Assembly: GCA_020746105.1 (NCBI GenBank)
Contig: CM036618.1
Coordinates: forward strand, 112,661,308 to 112,725,307
Reading direction: 5' to 3'
DNA length: 64,000 nt
From: Trogon surrucura
Lineage: Eukaryota > Chordata > Aves > Trogoniformes > Trogonidae
Position 1 is the first letter of the stretch, and every line of letters begins with the position of its first letter. The notes below the pieces were generated by a model. The model was given only the letters and a program-made list of their open reading frames with translations. It was not told the origin of the DNA and ran no database searches. Shown piece after piece: positions 13,101-26,376 of this stretch. The position numbers and the translations under genes were made by a program.

Positions 13101-15464
13101 CTTCAAGCAGTCTGGCAACACATTTCTTCCCAAGGCTGGATAAAACATACCTTATGTGCTTTCTACAACTTCTCATCCCAAGATTTAGCTTTGAGCAGGC
13201 TGGTATGCATTTTTTTCGCCCAAATCTCCCAACTGAACAGTGACAGACACTGAAAAAAAATAAATAATGAAACAAATAACTAATAGCAAAACATGAATTG
13301 CAAATGCTCCAGGACATGTGTGAATGCAGATACTCACATTCTGTTGCTGACATTTGCTAATCAGTGTATGAAAACAAAGAAAGCACATTTGCATGAATAG
13401 CTGCAGACAGAAAGGAAAGAAAATGAAATAAGGTTAATGGCACTAAGCAATAATCCAGAATACAAATGAACATTCAAGCATGGTATTTTACACACTCAGT
13501 ATTTCACTTAGCATGTTCTTTTTCCAATTGCTACATTTCTATGAGGAGGGGAAATGTCCTTGCAAGCTCATTTGTAAACAGTCCGGTTCATTCGCAGAGT
13601 TGCGTGCTGTTTCACATTGAGTTTAGAATGGAGATTTTTAATATTTTCCACCAAATCTGCAGTCTATCCAATTTCATACAAAGGCACTTAATCTAATGTG
13701 CTTATGATTTGGGAACTGCATGAAATTTCAGAGTACAAGTATCAAGGAATCACTAATATTTTTTTTTTTTACGTAATTTATGAGTGGACTTTGGACCTTA
13801 TTCTGATGCACTGAAGAGTAAATCATTTCTAAATGTACGACCCTGATCCTAAATTCTACTTCTCGGTTGGTACTCACAGTTGCTGATCGAAAGTGTAAAC
13901 AAATAGTTCTTTCTCTAAAGCCTGATTTCAGTTTGGTTTTTATTTCATTTCATCTTTTTCTGGTGAAAATCTAGTTAACCCTAATGAATTAAGCAATCTT
14001 TGTAAAATCAAGTTCAGTACCCAGTAAGTGAAGTGAATTGTCTATGAAGTTATGAGACTTGTCAACATGACTATTACAGAGAAATACGAGCATATACATT
14101 TATGTTCCTATGAATATTATTTCGGCTGGTGGATGAATGAAAGTTGTTTCTCATGGAGAAAATTCAGAAGATGGTAAAGGAGGGCTGTGGGCTAAACCCT
14201 AAACATCTTTCCTCACATTTAAGCTACAAATAGCCCCAACAATACTATTTGAATGGGTAACAAATGGGTGCTAGCTTTTACAGGGCAAGCCTGTACATCC
14301 ACATTGCGGGATGGTACACTTGCAGACACAGCCATCTAAAAACATGTCATGTGCTAAGTGACAGACCATATGCTTTGCCTAGAATAGGAACTTTGGCTTG
14401 CACAAAGGACTTGAATTAATGCATCAAGTAGGTGACAAGCTTTTAAACTGATGTATACATCAAGCTTCTCATAACCAAGCTGTCATCCTCAATTATGTTT
14501 TCTGAAAAAGTCCCCCAGACAAACATAGCTTTTCTTATTAAGCCCAGCATATTGGCTACAGCCTGCCGCAGAAGATTGCCTCTGTTTGGATGCATTTCCA
14601 TAAAACACACAATGAAGTAATTTGGATCCCTGTTACTGGCAATACCTTAAAAAGTTTCAGGAAAATTCCCAATAGTATGTATGAACCCTTGCAGAAATCA
14701 AGCAACGGTGTATATCAGGACAGCTCTCCTTGCATTAGAGGTGAAGTGAACTATTTACTACAGATTCAAATACTGATTAAAAGATCAGTTTTATGAGGTA
14801 AGGGAATATTTACTTGCTTACACTCTTCAGGCCACAGCAAACAGGAAGCTGAAAATAAAACTGAGGAATAGCTGAACACACTAAAAAGCTACACAAAAGA
14901 GAATGTATTGTACAGATGAAACCCTAAGGTAGAGCTAAGAAATGTAGGGAAGAACCTTTTTTTCCAGAGGTATCACATGCCCTCTGAGAAGACCTGGGGT
15001 AGTAACGCCACAAAAACCAACAAAACACCAAACCACCAAAAAAAAAGGAGGAAATTACGATAGGCATGAATGCATGGGCCATTCAGGGCGTAAGTCCTTC
15101 ACTGAATGACAGCCACCAGCTCATAGCATCATACATAGAACATAAAGCAAAAATCCTGGTACTAGTCAAAAAAAAAACCACAAAAAAAGGTTAAGTGGTA
15201 TTTTCAAGAAAACCAGAAGCAATTTTAGAGTACTGTCTAGCTAACACAAAAGAGGTGTTAAAAGCACTGTTTCTTCAGATCAACCAGATTCAGTGTTTCA
15301 TACTGAAAAAACATTACCTTCGTGGACTGGATAAAGCATTCCTGGGTAATTTTTCTGTTCTAATGCATGCACAGAAAGCAATCTTACTATCAAAAGTGTG
15401 AAAGTCTGTTAAGAAAGGGCCTTTATGTGCAAAAGCACTTCCATTTTCCAGGTGAATACTTGGA
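10173..15464. other. Unique non-coding DNA
   Basis: No gene, RNA gene or classified repeat seen. Frames of 120-126 codons at 10592-10972 and 12433-12795 have no recognisable content. Minor features: an octamer-like atttgcat near 13388, a T12 run near 13759-13770, and an A/C-rich low-complexity tract at 15008-15048. Confidence 0.6.
15008..15048. repeat. A/C-rich low-complexity tract
   Basis: Pyrimidine here is almost only C and purine almost only A (ccacaaaaaccaacaaaaca then ccaaaccacc and A9). The same texture recurs at 42617-42692 and 53561-53644, and its complement (T/G) at 47727-47790. Confidence 0.7.
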
Positions 15465-15540
15465 GACTGATGACAGGGAGGTTGGATTAAATGATCCCTA
15501 GGGTCCCTTCCAACCCAGGTCATTCTATGATTCTATGATG
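15465..15540 (+). mobile_element. Short CR1 LINE 3' tail
   Basis: Only the last 70-80 bp of a CR1 element: gacagggaggttggattaaa, tgatccctagggtcccttcc, caacccaggt, then cattctatgattctatgatg with two copies of the 8-bp terminal repeat. It carries gatccctagggtccc where the young copies carry gatctttcgaggtccc, so it is a separate subfamily. The upstream side is unique sequence, consistent with extreme 5' truncation. Confidence 0.92.
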
Positions 15541-18500
15541 TGCTGGTGTGAAATGTCACACTCACATTTGAGCTTTTGCACTGCAAGGAAACGCAATTGT
15601 TGACCTTCTCTAGTTAACAAACCCTTCTTGTGCAGAAGCAGATGTGCAGGACACACACCTTCAGAGCATCCCAAGAACTGAGATCAGCACTGAAGGCAGA
15701 TCGTTAAAAATTAGACTATTTGCAGGTTGGGGTTTTACCCCTTTTAATTTTAGTAGCTTTAAGGAAAAACAAAAACAAAAACAAAGACAAACTGAATTTA
15801 ATTAAACTCTTCTGAGAGCTTGATTATCTATTTTTACTAGGAGTATGCTCACCTATTAGGTTGTATGTGAGAAATCACTGTTCTCTACTTACTGAAGGAA
15901 AAAAGAAAAAAAATATCAAAAAATAACATCCCTTTTGTCTGCCTGAATTTACAATCCCAAGGTCAATTTTCAAGTATGTAATTAGAACACCTTTTTTTTG
16001 CCTGTCTGCAAAACAGGAGTTTGATCAAAATAGAAATAATAAACTGCTGCCAGTTTTCAGATGGTATTAGCATAGATTTTGTCTTAAAATTTTTAAAGAG
16101 CTTAGCAATTAGGCTCCATTATCATCATGATTAGAGCTGCTTTGAATTGTTATGACTTATGTCTGCACAAATCACGTGTTAATAGAAATGACAATTTATA
16201 TCTACCTTACTTTGCCACCTAAATTAAACACTACAAGTTGCCAGCTACCAAAGACAACTGTTTCAAGGTCTGGCAATGAGATTCTTCTGCTTCAAAGGTG
16301 AAATTTCCTAATTCACCCAAAACATCTGGTGTACCCAGTCTTGGCAGAGATGAATAGGCATCATCCTGTCAAACCCAAACCAGTCAGACTTTTTTTCTTT
16401 AGCAAACTGGGGTGAGATGAATGCAAACCCCCTGCATGCCACTGGGGCAGTGACACTTGATGCATCTTCTAGGGACCTGGTATACCCTGGCTTTCAAGCT
16501 TGCATTTACCCAAGCAGCACATAGTGCAGTCTGCATTATGAATATAAAGCTAAAATGCAGCAACTTCGGCTACGCCATGTAGCAACACATTTTGCCACGT
16601 AAGCAACAACTTTAAGGTACCCTAAAGGAGATTAAAATGCTCATATGATCATCTGATTACACAGAAGACTCTTAAACATCGGTGCTGCAGTTATATATGA
16701 AAAGAGCAGCTTTCAATACAAACACTGCTATAGTCTTGGGCATTAATAGTCATCTTTACGGTGAGCCCACAATCATTGAGCTAGTTTTACATAATGACGC
16801 TAAGGGCTGAACTTCTCTAGCTGATTTAGCCTTGAGCCAACTCCTTTCTGCCATACAGTCAGCCTCCCAGATACCTCAAGTGCCACAGGAACACACACGC
16901 CTGGGCAAAAAACTGCAGTCCAGCTCAGCCAGCTCTGGCTTTCTCAGCAGGTCAAAAAACCATAGTGCTGTGCTGCAAATATCAGCACAGGTTCAGAGGG
17001 GAGGCAGCATGAAGAGGAAACAAAGGCTACAGCAGCTTATTGAACTGAACATACCTGACAGACGCAGACCAGACCAGGTGCTCATCTGACCTGCCCCGTA
17101 GCATCCCAGCAGCTTCACACGAGTGAAGCCTGGTAGCTTGAGATGAGCACAAAGCTGGGTTTAGCCAACTCAGGTAGGTTTTTCCTTATGGTTAGAGGTC
17201 TTCTGCTGGCACATCGCCAACAATTGATCTCTCATTGCGTTTTCTCAGCAAGAGAGAAGGAGCACCTCTAAGCAGAATAATTCATCAGTCATTCTCACAG
17301 CCCACAGGAAAGTCAATTCCCCACACCACACCAGAGGAGAGCTCTGGCTGTCAGACACAATGGCAAGGTGCCAAAACCAGCTTAGACTGGGGCAGTACAG
17401 ACACCCATAAGACAAAGAGCAGAACAGCATCGTCTATGTTTTCTTCAGTCATGTGAAGATCATATCATCTTTGTGCTCCCTATGAGCTCTACCACAGGCT
17501 TCTTGGAAGGGATCAAACCCCTTCAAAGCACCTCAAGAAATCTCTATGGTCCTTAGATCTGTTTTTGGTGGTGGAAACTGGTCACATCAGGGAGAATATC
17601 CTGTACTTGTTAAAGATTCACCTATAGGTGGAGAACACTTTGAAATCTCACCATGCTCCTTACTTGCAAAGAAAACAAAGAACAAACAAAAAACCACCAC
17701 ACAACTCTAAGCAGGTAGTTTCTGTACAAAATGAGATTTGCAACTTCTTCCCATTAAAAAAAAAAAAAGAAAAGAGAAAATCTTTATTTGAAAACCTCTT
17801 TAGAAGTCAAAATACTTTAAAACCCCAATCACAGCAACACACAAAATGACAATCGACCTCAGAACATTTATTTTCTTAATTATTAACAATTTAGAGAATG
17901 AGGAAAGCTTGTTGCTATTCTAAGCAAGAATAGTGGTTTGTTTGCCTTTTTGCCAACCAAATGAAAAACAACAAATGAGGTGATTTTTTACTCAATTTTA
18001 CCTTCACTGCTGTTAATGAAGTCTCTTGAAATCCTGAAAGCTTTCTTTGTTACTAGATACTCACATTGTCCGTGAAATGAAAGAGCATATTATCAGAAAA
18101 AATAGACGGTGTGCATGCCAGTTGTGGATGAATCAGAAATTAGTTTGATTTGTAGTTCTTGGTAATAAATCTCCCCTCTCGTATTTCGCAATAAAAAAAT
18201 TCACAAGTCTTGCAAACACACAAATTTTCATGTACCTTTTGCAGAGTGTATTTTCACTGAATTCAAGACAACCAGTTGTCTACTCCGAGGCTATATTCAC
18301 CTGTCTCTTTCAGCTTTCTCAAATTAAATTAACCATGTTTAAATCATGCTTACTGAGAAAACAATCTAATCCCAATCTAATCTTTATATTGACAGAGACT
18401 CACAGTATTTGCTTCTTCATCCAAACCCTCTCCTTAAACATTCGCTTCCTATGCAATCCCTATCTTCTCACTCCCCTCAGCCACAAGAGCGTGTTGGACT

Positions 18501-20008
18501 TCTTAAAGGGGAAATGAAACAGGGGTTTTAATCTCCAGGTCATTATGAAATCCTGTGGAAGCATAACATAATTGCACTTGCCTTCAAGACGTGATAAACT
18601 GGAATTTATTTTTTTTCCAAGAGGGGGAGGCAGAGGAGGAGGAAAGACACAAAGGTATGTTATCAGAAATGGTAGTTAATGATTTTCTAATTAATGTTAC
18701 AGGTCTCCATTTTCAATTATAATTGTGCCTTGCCCTACTTGCAAGTTTACCTTCATGTTTTTTACAGTGTGCAAGCATACCTCCAATAACTGTAATTTAT
18801 CGGTCAAAAAACAGTTATGGAAAGCAGACCCTCATGCCTATTAATTAGATAATTACCTGTCCAACCCAAAAAAACCCCAAACCTCTAAAATGAGATTAAC
18901 ACCCTTCCAGGAGTCAGAAACCTCTCATGCCACTGAGATTTCTGTTTCACTCCTACCTATTTAGTTACTAATTACATTTTAATCACTAAAACTATCGTCA
19001 CAAACAAAACCATAGCTTTATTCAGAGAAACACAGATGTTCTGGGAAGCTCATTCCTTTATAATCACCCAACCTAGAACCTCTCCATGACAGAAATTTTT
19101 CCCTGGTATTTATGCTGGTCATGATAGCATATAAAAAAAAAAGACATAAGTGATGTAAAAATTTTCCCCAAACCCTTTTTTTGTTTGAGCAACTGGTATG
19201 CAGGCCAAAAAAAAAAATAAAACAAATGTCTTTCTTTAAAGAAGTTTGCACTCACCTTCCTTTGGGGAAACACAGCATTGTAAAATGACGGCAGAAACAA
19301 AATGTCAAAGCACAGTAAACTGAGGAACTGCACCACAGGGACCGACCGCATCGCTTTCCCCAAAGGAAAATATTAATTCTTGCACCAGCCTGTGTTCGCT
19401 CAACTCATGGTTTGAGCCAATTACTCCTTTACTACTGTTCCTGTCCACTCGTAGTAGATTCAGGAACTTGCTTGAAAAGCCATTTTAACACTTAGAGTAA
19501 GAAATTCTAAGTAATTTTAACAGTCATTGGGGAGCAAAGAAGTTTCTGCCCAGTTGCTGAGAAAAGAGGAAGGAGTTGACAAAGAGATACCTCAAGTCAT
19601 CTTTAAAGATCATACCCACACCTGTCAGTTGGATGAGGATGCAAAATTTGCAAAAACTTCTCTAAGAGAGACTTGGGCCTTAGGCCTCACACAAATTAGG
19701 TCCTTTAACGTAAAGTTAGAAAGTGTCCATTGCGTGGAGGTGAGGGAACATTTTGACCTTCGTCTGCTGAGAAGACCTTCTTTATCATCAAGACTTTTTT
19801 TTTTTTTTCCCCTATTGCATTCATTAAGTGAGATGAGAAAATAACATCAGGTCAATAAAAATATAGCTAGATAAAAACTGGTTTTGAAAAATGCAGTATT
19901 AGAAAGGCTGGACATACTTCAGGTTAGCTCAGTAACATAATGCAGTGTTCACACAACTAGTGTTAATGCTAAATATCATGTAAAACTGAAGTACATATCA
20001 CACACACA
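15541..20008. other. Unique non-coding DNA
   Basis: No gene or classified repeat. A frame of 85 codons at 16832-17089 (Ser- and Gln-rich) has no recognisable family. A13 and purine-rich tract near 17755-17780. The interval 18675-18865 is set apart by many TAAT-type sites and is listed separately. Confidence 0.6.
18675..18865. promoter_or_regulatory. Cluster of homeodomain-type TAAT sites
   Basis: Within about 190 bp there are several TAATTA/ATTA-type cores: gttaatgatt (18675-18684), ctaattaa (18688-18695), the perfect 12-bp palindrome caattataattg (18714-18725) and attaattagataattacc (about 18839-18856). Such sites are expected often in AT-rich DNA, so this is only a candidate cis-regulatory element. 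Nothing else in the sequence proves function. Confidence 0.25.
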
Positions 20009-20012
20009 CACA
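19999..20012. repeat. (CA)7 microsatellite
   Basis: Seven CA units directly abutting a CR1 3' tail. It may derive from the CR1 terminal repeat (cacagaat) by mutation and slippage. Confidence 0.85.
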
Positions 20013-20047
20013 GAATGTTAGAGGTTGGAAGGGACCTCAAAGATTGT
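20009..20047 (-). mobile_element. Very short CR1 LINE tail
   Basis: About 39 bp matching the antisense CR1 3' end: cacagaatgttagaggttgg then aagggacctcaaagat. It lacks anything further upstream in the element. Either a minimal 5'-truncated insertion or a fragment left by deletion. Short, but the run is long enough and in the right order to be recognisable. Confidence 0.75.
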
Positions 20048-22755
20048 AAGAAAAAAAAATGGTTGTCTACCAACACCAAGCTTATACTTTAAGCATCTAT
20101 TTTTTTTTTCCCCTCTAGGTAATTTTAACATAGTCCCTGGTCATGGTCAGTATTACCTTATCATTATTATTAGAATCCATAAATTGAAAGATCCTCAATT
20201 TACTTTTAATGTCTACATTTCAATACTTTTTTATATAAGTAGCAGGGAGCAATATACAATGACAGGACACACGTGACACATTTGTGCAGGGAAGAAAAAA
20301 AGGGAGGAAGAAAACAAACAAACAAAAAAAATCCAACAAACTGTAAAGCAAGGGGAGAGACAAAAAGAAAAAAAATCACAAAACCCCTACTTCTTTTAGC
20401 AGCGCTGAACTGTTACACGCTTCTATTATAAGCGTGGATAATGTATTTTCATGGGTTTATGACAAAGAGACATAGCTGTATGAAATCAAAGAGTCATTCT
20501 CAGATAGAGGCCAAGACTTTACTTAGTACTTATTTTATTTTACATTCGAGAAAGAGAAAAAAGACACCATTGTCATGCATCTTGGTATCGGTTTTGCCAT
20601 TGACCTTTCTTTATTCCCCAGTCCTCCAGCTTCTGGAGTCACACGAACTCCAGAAATGAACCACTGTCAAAAGCAGTGAGTCATTTTGACTGCAGACACC
20701 TGAGCTGCCACAGCACACCCCGGAGTGCTGGGCTTGAGGTCCCCAGACCAGAACCTCTGGGAGCAGCCAATACATATGTGCAAGAGAGCAAAAATATACC
20801 ATATACATGAAACAATATTTCGTTTATACTCTTTTCTGCTGTGATCCCCAGCCCAACTGAGCCTAGAACATAAATATTCCTCTCCTGAGTGCAAGTCCTT
20901 ATGTGACTGTTATTTATGAGGCATTGCAAATAATAGCTACTGGAGACAGAAATTTTTCCATGCAGATTGACTTTCCAAATGTATTTAATGTCCCACTGAG
21001 AAACATATATTGTTAGAAAAATTTACTTACCTTGTAGCGCTAATTAGAAATTTATAATTAAACTGGACAAAGCCATAGAAAATGTACAATAAGCAGGAAG
21101 TCTGCCATTGCCAGAAGCAAAGATGACTTAAACAGTCTTTTCTCCTGTCTAATGCCTGTGGCTGGTAATTAAACTGGAAATTAACACCAGTTTAGTTTTT
21201 TTAATGATTTGTATTCATAAGTCCTACTGAGAACAGCCTTTACTGAATGCAAACTTCATCTTTTTTCCCCACAAATATGTCAGCAGAAAAATAAACAACA
21301 AAAGACCTCCATAAATTATTACTAGATTTTTTGGGTTTTAGACCAACAGTCTCATATTTTACATATACCCTAAAAATGAAGCTGTTATTGAGAGAAGGGG
21401 AGGTGACACAAAACTGTTTCAATAAACTTTGAATGTATAGACAGCTCATAACACAATACCCTGAATGAACCATTTCTTTCTCTGGGGAAGATGACAGAAG
21501 AAACTAGCAGAATAGTTACCATCAAAATTAATGAACCATGAATAGACACATAACCGCTAAGCAAATGGGACTATTACAACATCCTGGGAGGCTTGGTCCG
21601 TCCCAGTTCTGCTACATGCCCTTTCGCACCTCGCCGTGTGACGACGGGCCCTCTGGGCATTGCTGGCTGAAGAAAATAAATCAATGCAATGACAACACTT
21701 CAAATCTTGCATAAAAAAAAATTTAAAATGGTAACCCCTGTGTAGATGAGGTATGGCTAGTACTTTTCCTCTTGCTTTCCTTGCTTTTACACTTCCTTAC
21801 TCTGGGAGACGCCTGTTATTTTTCAGTTTGCACGCTTGAGATTTTTGAGGTAAAAAAACTGTGGAAATCGTTAATCTCACCTAATTACCAACAGCAATCA
21901 AATTTTGACAGGTTAGCAGAAGCATCTCAGAACAGTATTTCTGATGCATGCATATACATTAAGGCAAAAACACAGCAAAGGTAACACAGATTTACAAAGG
22001 TAGGAAGTTGTCACAGAAACTATCCAAGGAAATAAAATTATTCCAAATACTCTTGGATGAAAAAAATAGTACATCAACATTCTGTCCAATCACATCTTTT
22101 CTGAACTGCACACATGGATCCAAGTGTGTATGTAATACCAGGCTAACTAATTTATGTTATAGGTAATGTATGCAATGACTTAATCTGCTTTCTCAGAGTT
22201 GCTACTACTGACACTAACCCTTCAGCTCCCCAAGGATATCTTGATTCTCTACTAACTATTCTATGAAACCTCACAAAAGTAAAAAGTATTGGTATTTATA
22301 TTATAACACCAAAATGTTACTCGAACAGAATATTGCCTTGGGAGATTTACACACTCAAAAATCATGCAGTTTCAGAATTAAGATTTATTTTATAAGTGAT
22401 TTTAATTTGCCATTCTTATGCACATGCTTTATGGGTAGTAAATTATTCCTTCACCGAAGCAAAGCACACAGACTCCTATAGAATCAACCAAAAAAAATTT
22501 TTTGTCATCCTCTTACATGCACGGACCAGGTTTGCACACAAAGCCTGCAGATACCACTATCGCAGAGGCATTTTTCTGGCCCTGGTACAGAGATTGAACC
22601 TCTCTTTGATCCCACAACTGGAAGTCACAGAAAGGGACATGCCCTTGCTGCTGTATGAGATGGCTGCACAGGGTTCACGGGGAAGGATGTGCCTGCTGTG
22701 GGCAGGAGGGAAAAGCCCACACAGTGCCCACAGGAAAGAACGGAGCAGGGAGAAA
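20048..22755. other. Unique non-coding DNA
   Basis: No gene or classified repeat. Purine-rich tract at about 20286-20393. Short perfect inverted repeat with 9-bp arms ttctggagt/actccagaa at 20631-20639 and 20647-20655. A local concentration of CpG near 21599-21646. A 147-codon frame starting at 22396 runs into the following CR1 tail in a frame that is 3' UTR of the element, so it is chance. Confidence 0.6.
21599..21646. other. Small CpG cluster
   Basis: Six CpG dinucleotides fall in 48 bp (ccgtccc, ttcgcacctcgccgtgtg, acgacgggcc) in surroundings where CpG is scarce. Too short to be a CpG island by usual definitions. It may mark a protected or recently inserted segment, or be chance. Confidence 0.4.
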
Positions 22756-22847
22756 GCATTATCTAGGCGTTCCTGCTCTGGCAGGGGGATTGGACTTGAT
22801 GATCTTTCGAGGTCCCTTCCAATCCCTAACATTCTGTGATTCTGTGA
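22756..22847 (+). mobile_element. Short CR1 LINE 3' tail, young subfamily
   Basis: Ninety-two bp that match the end of the 50265-51116 copy with only a few differences: gcattatctaggcgttcctg, ctctggcagggggattggac, ttgatgatctttcgaggtcc, cttccaatccctaac and attctgtgattctgtg. The match begins abruptly at gcat, so this is a 5'-truncated insertion. The two terminal 8-bp repeats share the same a-to-g change (attctgtg for attctatg). Confidence 0.94.
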
Positions 22848-23028
22848 GAGGTTTAAGAGACCAAAATGACTTGCCTACTTCCAAAACCCACTCTCTGTCA
22901 TTAACCCAAGGGGCCACTGGAGGAGAAAAATCACTGTACAGCACAGCAGACTTATTCCAGAGGCCATACCTGTCCCATTGTTTGTTATTTTTGCAATCTG
23001 ATACCATCTTTAAGATTATTTTGTCCTT

Positions 23029-23071
23029 CTATGTGTATATTAAGCTATGTGTATATTAAGTATGTGTATAT
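23029..23071. repeat. 16-bp tandem repeat, 2.7 copies
   Basis: Unit ctatgtgtatattaag is present exactly at 23029-23044 and 23045-23060, with a partial third copy (tatgtgtatat) to 23071. Confidence 0.9.
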
Positions 23072-26000
23072 GGGTACCATCCTATTTTGTTGTAGTAGAT
23101 GAGAGGCAAGGAGCAAACAGAAAAGTAAAGGTTACCTGGAGGCAGAATCCTCCAGAGTAGGTAGAGTTTATAATGATCCATAACACCATAGGCAGGCATC
23201 AGATACTAAGAAAATCACAAGATATCAACCAATTAAAAGGTTTTTAAAAAATTGTTTTCAGTCCAGATACAAGTTTACTGCTCGAGGTTGCAAAGTACTT
23301 TTAAGAAGAAAAGACATAAACCCAGATTAGGATTTTTACAAGACTTCAAAATTTTTCCTGGCACAGATGAAAAAAAGCCCACAAAGCAATAAAAATAGTC
23401 TTCATCTGCTTTTTTGGACAGTTATGACACCAAGTGAAGAGACCCCTGACCCAAACTCCAAGTTTTCATTTCATGAGAATCCCAATGTTTACATACTTGC
23501 TTTCTTCACAGATTAGAAGAAAACATCAGCACAACAGCTTTTCATGGTCTGAAAATTGCTGGGAGTTTTTATTGGAAAATATTGAAACATTTTCTTCTAG
23601 AGGAGGAGGTGGTGAGAGCAGAAGCAGAAGTATCTCAGCATTCAAAAACCAGCACATTATCTAAATATCTCGGGAGAAACTTATGAAATCCACACCTGAC
23701 ATTTCAGCTGAATTTCCTTGCTTACTTTTGTTTACCGAGCAGGTTATGGATGCACAACAAGCCTCTAGCAAGTGCTACTGAGGAGGTTGAACATATTTGT
23801 CCCAATTTTAATTTGGTTAAATATTCCCACTAGAAACATTGCCTAATTAGAGCATCCATTATAAGGTCATAATGATAAGTTAGTGGAAAAAAAATCTCCT
23901 CTAGAACTCAGTTTAATTATTTCTGTTAATAACTGATGAAAAGCTATAAAAGAAACTCTTAAATACATACTTACAAACTCCACACAAGGTCATTGCCTCA
24001 TAAACAATACATATAAATTGCAGGTTTAGCCTTTCTTCTGTGGAGGGATGTAAAGGAGCTTTGAAATATCTGCTACACAGCACAATTTGCTGTGAACTTT
24101 GACACATGAACATCAAATAAACTAGTCTGGTTTTACTAACATGGGCAAGCTCTTTTGTTGCAAATGCAAAACAGTTAGCTTTGCCGTTTGTTACAGTATC
24201 CTGCATTTTTTCACTCCCAACTGATTGATTACCATTGCCCGGTCTCAGTGAAGAGGCAGCAAAAAACTGTATTTATTAAATCCGTTTATAGTCCTGTCAA
24301 TTTATGGGTTGATAAAATAAAGGTGTGAGGGGATGTTGACAGTGACCCCTAACACTGGAAAGTCAATCACAAGCCAGACAAAAAGTACTTTTTCCAAGCA
24401 AAGCAAGGAATGAAGAAATCAGTCAAGAACAGAGATGGTACCTGATGTGTCAGAGCAACATCTACATATCCAAAGAGACATCTAGCTTTACATAAAAACC
24501 TCTAGAGGAAAGCTAATGTGCTTCAGCTCAAATTAATGTAAGTGGAAACCAAGCACGCAGGCAGATCATGTACCTGCGGCCCAGGTATATATGCACAAAA
24601 TCGCAAGCTTAAGCTTTTATACTTGCTCTTGACATGATCAAATTTTATTTTCCCTCTTCTTACTTGTCTTCTATAAGCATCCATAACAACAATTACTATT
24701 TCTGATAGAGCAACTATGATTTTATTAAGACTTTATCGAGGAGCACGAATCCATGCTTCCACATCAAAAGGTGTAATGACTCACATCAAACCAACCCTGT
24801 AGTAATTGATCTCACCAGGGAACCCCACAGAGAAGAGGGGATGGGGGATAGCTGTTGTTAGGTTTTCCCTCTCATGTCGTTAAGCGTGTTGCATAATATC
24901 AAGCAGTGGTTGGTAGATGCTAGCCAGGGCCTAGCACAGCGCATAAATTGCGTCTCTTCGGAGTAACCACAGCATTCGTTTACGGTTATTTCTTTTTTCC
25001 CCAAAAAAACTTTCTGTTGCTTCATCAGGATCCTGCAGTTGTTCAGGAGGGAAGGTCCAAAAGACTGGCGCAAGACATTTAGGTGTTGTTATAACACAAA
25101 TACCGATGCTTTTTTGATCGTGCTAGAGTAGCAGAACTACCCTTCTCCCACCTAAAACACACCGGGCCAGCCCCAACCTACAGAGGCAGCAGAGTTCAGC
25201 CACTGTAAGGCAGGAGCCTTGAACTTACAGCATCCTGATGCTGACACACATGCAATCAAAGGCCCCCGCAATAAACAGTATGTTAGAGAAAGGGATGGCA
25301 CAGCTTCAAATTAACACTATCCAGTGTAGTTTATAAGGCAGTTCTGGGACTTGAGAAGCCAACTGTGAAGGGCTCCGGGCCAAAGTCAGGAATGTAGGTC
25401 TGGAAAGCACCATTTGGATGAGAGATACCGATCCACCAGCACTTCTGGGTAGCCAAAAAAAGGGGTATTTTGAAAAATCCATTCAGTTCAGAGGCCACCT
25501 AGTCTACAAATGCATCCCAACCCTCTCTAAAAGATCAAGGTACATAAGGCAAAAACTAAATTTATATCCCACTTTGAAAGCACAGTGGCCCTGCCTTGTG
25601 ATGTGCAACGTTTGTCCTACAGAACACCCAGAAACCAGGGCCTCATTTTGGACACAAAGGCTCGCATGACCATTTTCTCCAGTTGAAGCTTCCTCCAGCA
25701 CAAAGATGCATCCAGTAAGCATATTTAGATTACGTAAAGAACATGTACATAGATATATGAAATACAATTTTTGCTTTTAGTACAACACTACGTAACCTTT
25801 AGCATGTTTTTAATCCAATAACAGACTACAATAAGATTTAACTGCCTTAGTCTAGGGTATTCTATTTATTTTCATTTCCATGTTCTTTGCCCCAGGACTA
25901 TGTTCTATTTGATTTTTGAGGGAAGTAAATGTGGACATTTATCTTGTATATTTCATTTTACCTGCATACTTGTAAATGGCATCCTTTTTTTTGCTATTTG

Positions 26001-26336
26001 ATACCTGTTTTGGAGACTAACGAAAGTTAACACATACCTTGAAATTAAAAAAAGATTTTAAACCCATAATTGCCCTTTAAAATGACCTTTTAGAAATCAC
26101 ATTTTTATTTTTCATTGTGTAACCATCTCAGTCACACTAATAAAAATACTGTAAAAATATAACCACAGAAGAAAGGGAATGTATTCAACTTAAGAAAAAT
26201 AAACTGGTTTATCTTCAAGTTAAAAAAAAAAAGAAAAAAAAAGAAAAATCATGGTATAAAGATCAGCTACCAAAGTCACCTCCATGACTTACACCAGAAA
26301 AAATATAAACCAGGGCATTTCGTATTTCCTTGGGAG

Positions 26337-26376
26337 CTGAGTCAGGCCTTGTGAAGTCAATTGTTGCTATAGCAAC
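26337..26376. promoter_or_regulatory. AP-1/MAF-like palindrome beside an RFX X-box-like palindrome
   Basis: Two perfect palindromes lie 17 bp apart. ctgagtcag (26337-26345) contains the AP-1 core TGAGTCA and resembles a MAF recognition core. gttgctatagcaac (26363-26376) is an exact 14-bp inverted repeat built of two RGCAAC half-sites with the AT spacing typical of RFX-family X-boxes. Binding is inferred from the motif only. No promoter or gene is visible next to it, so a distal enhancer is the likeliest role if it works. Confidence 0.45.

Noticed and set aside
22396-22839. 147-codon sense frame
   Set aside because: Its last part is CR1 3' UTR read in a non-coding frame, and the rest matches nothing known.
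25395-25520. Possible CR1 remnant (gaggccacctagtctac)
   Set aside because: Only a short, weak resemblance to the CR1 3' end and no second landmark in the right order.
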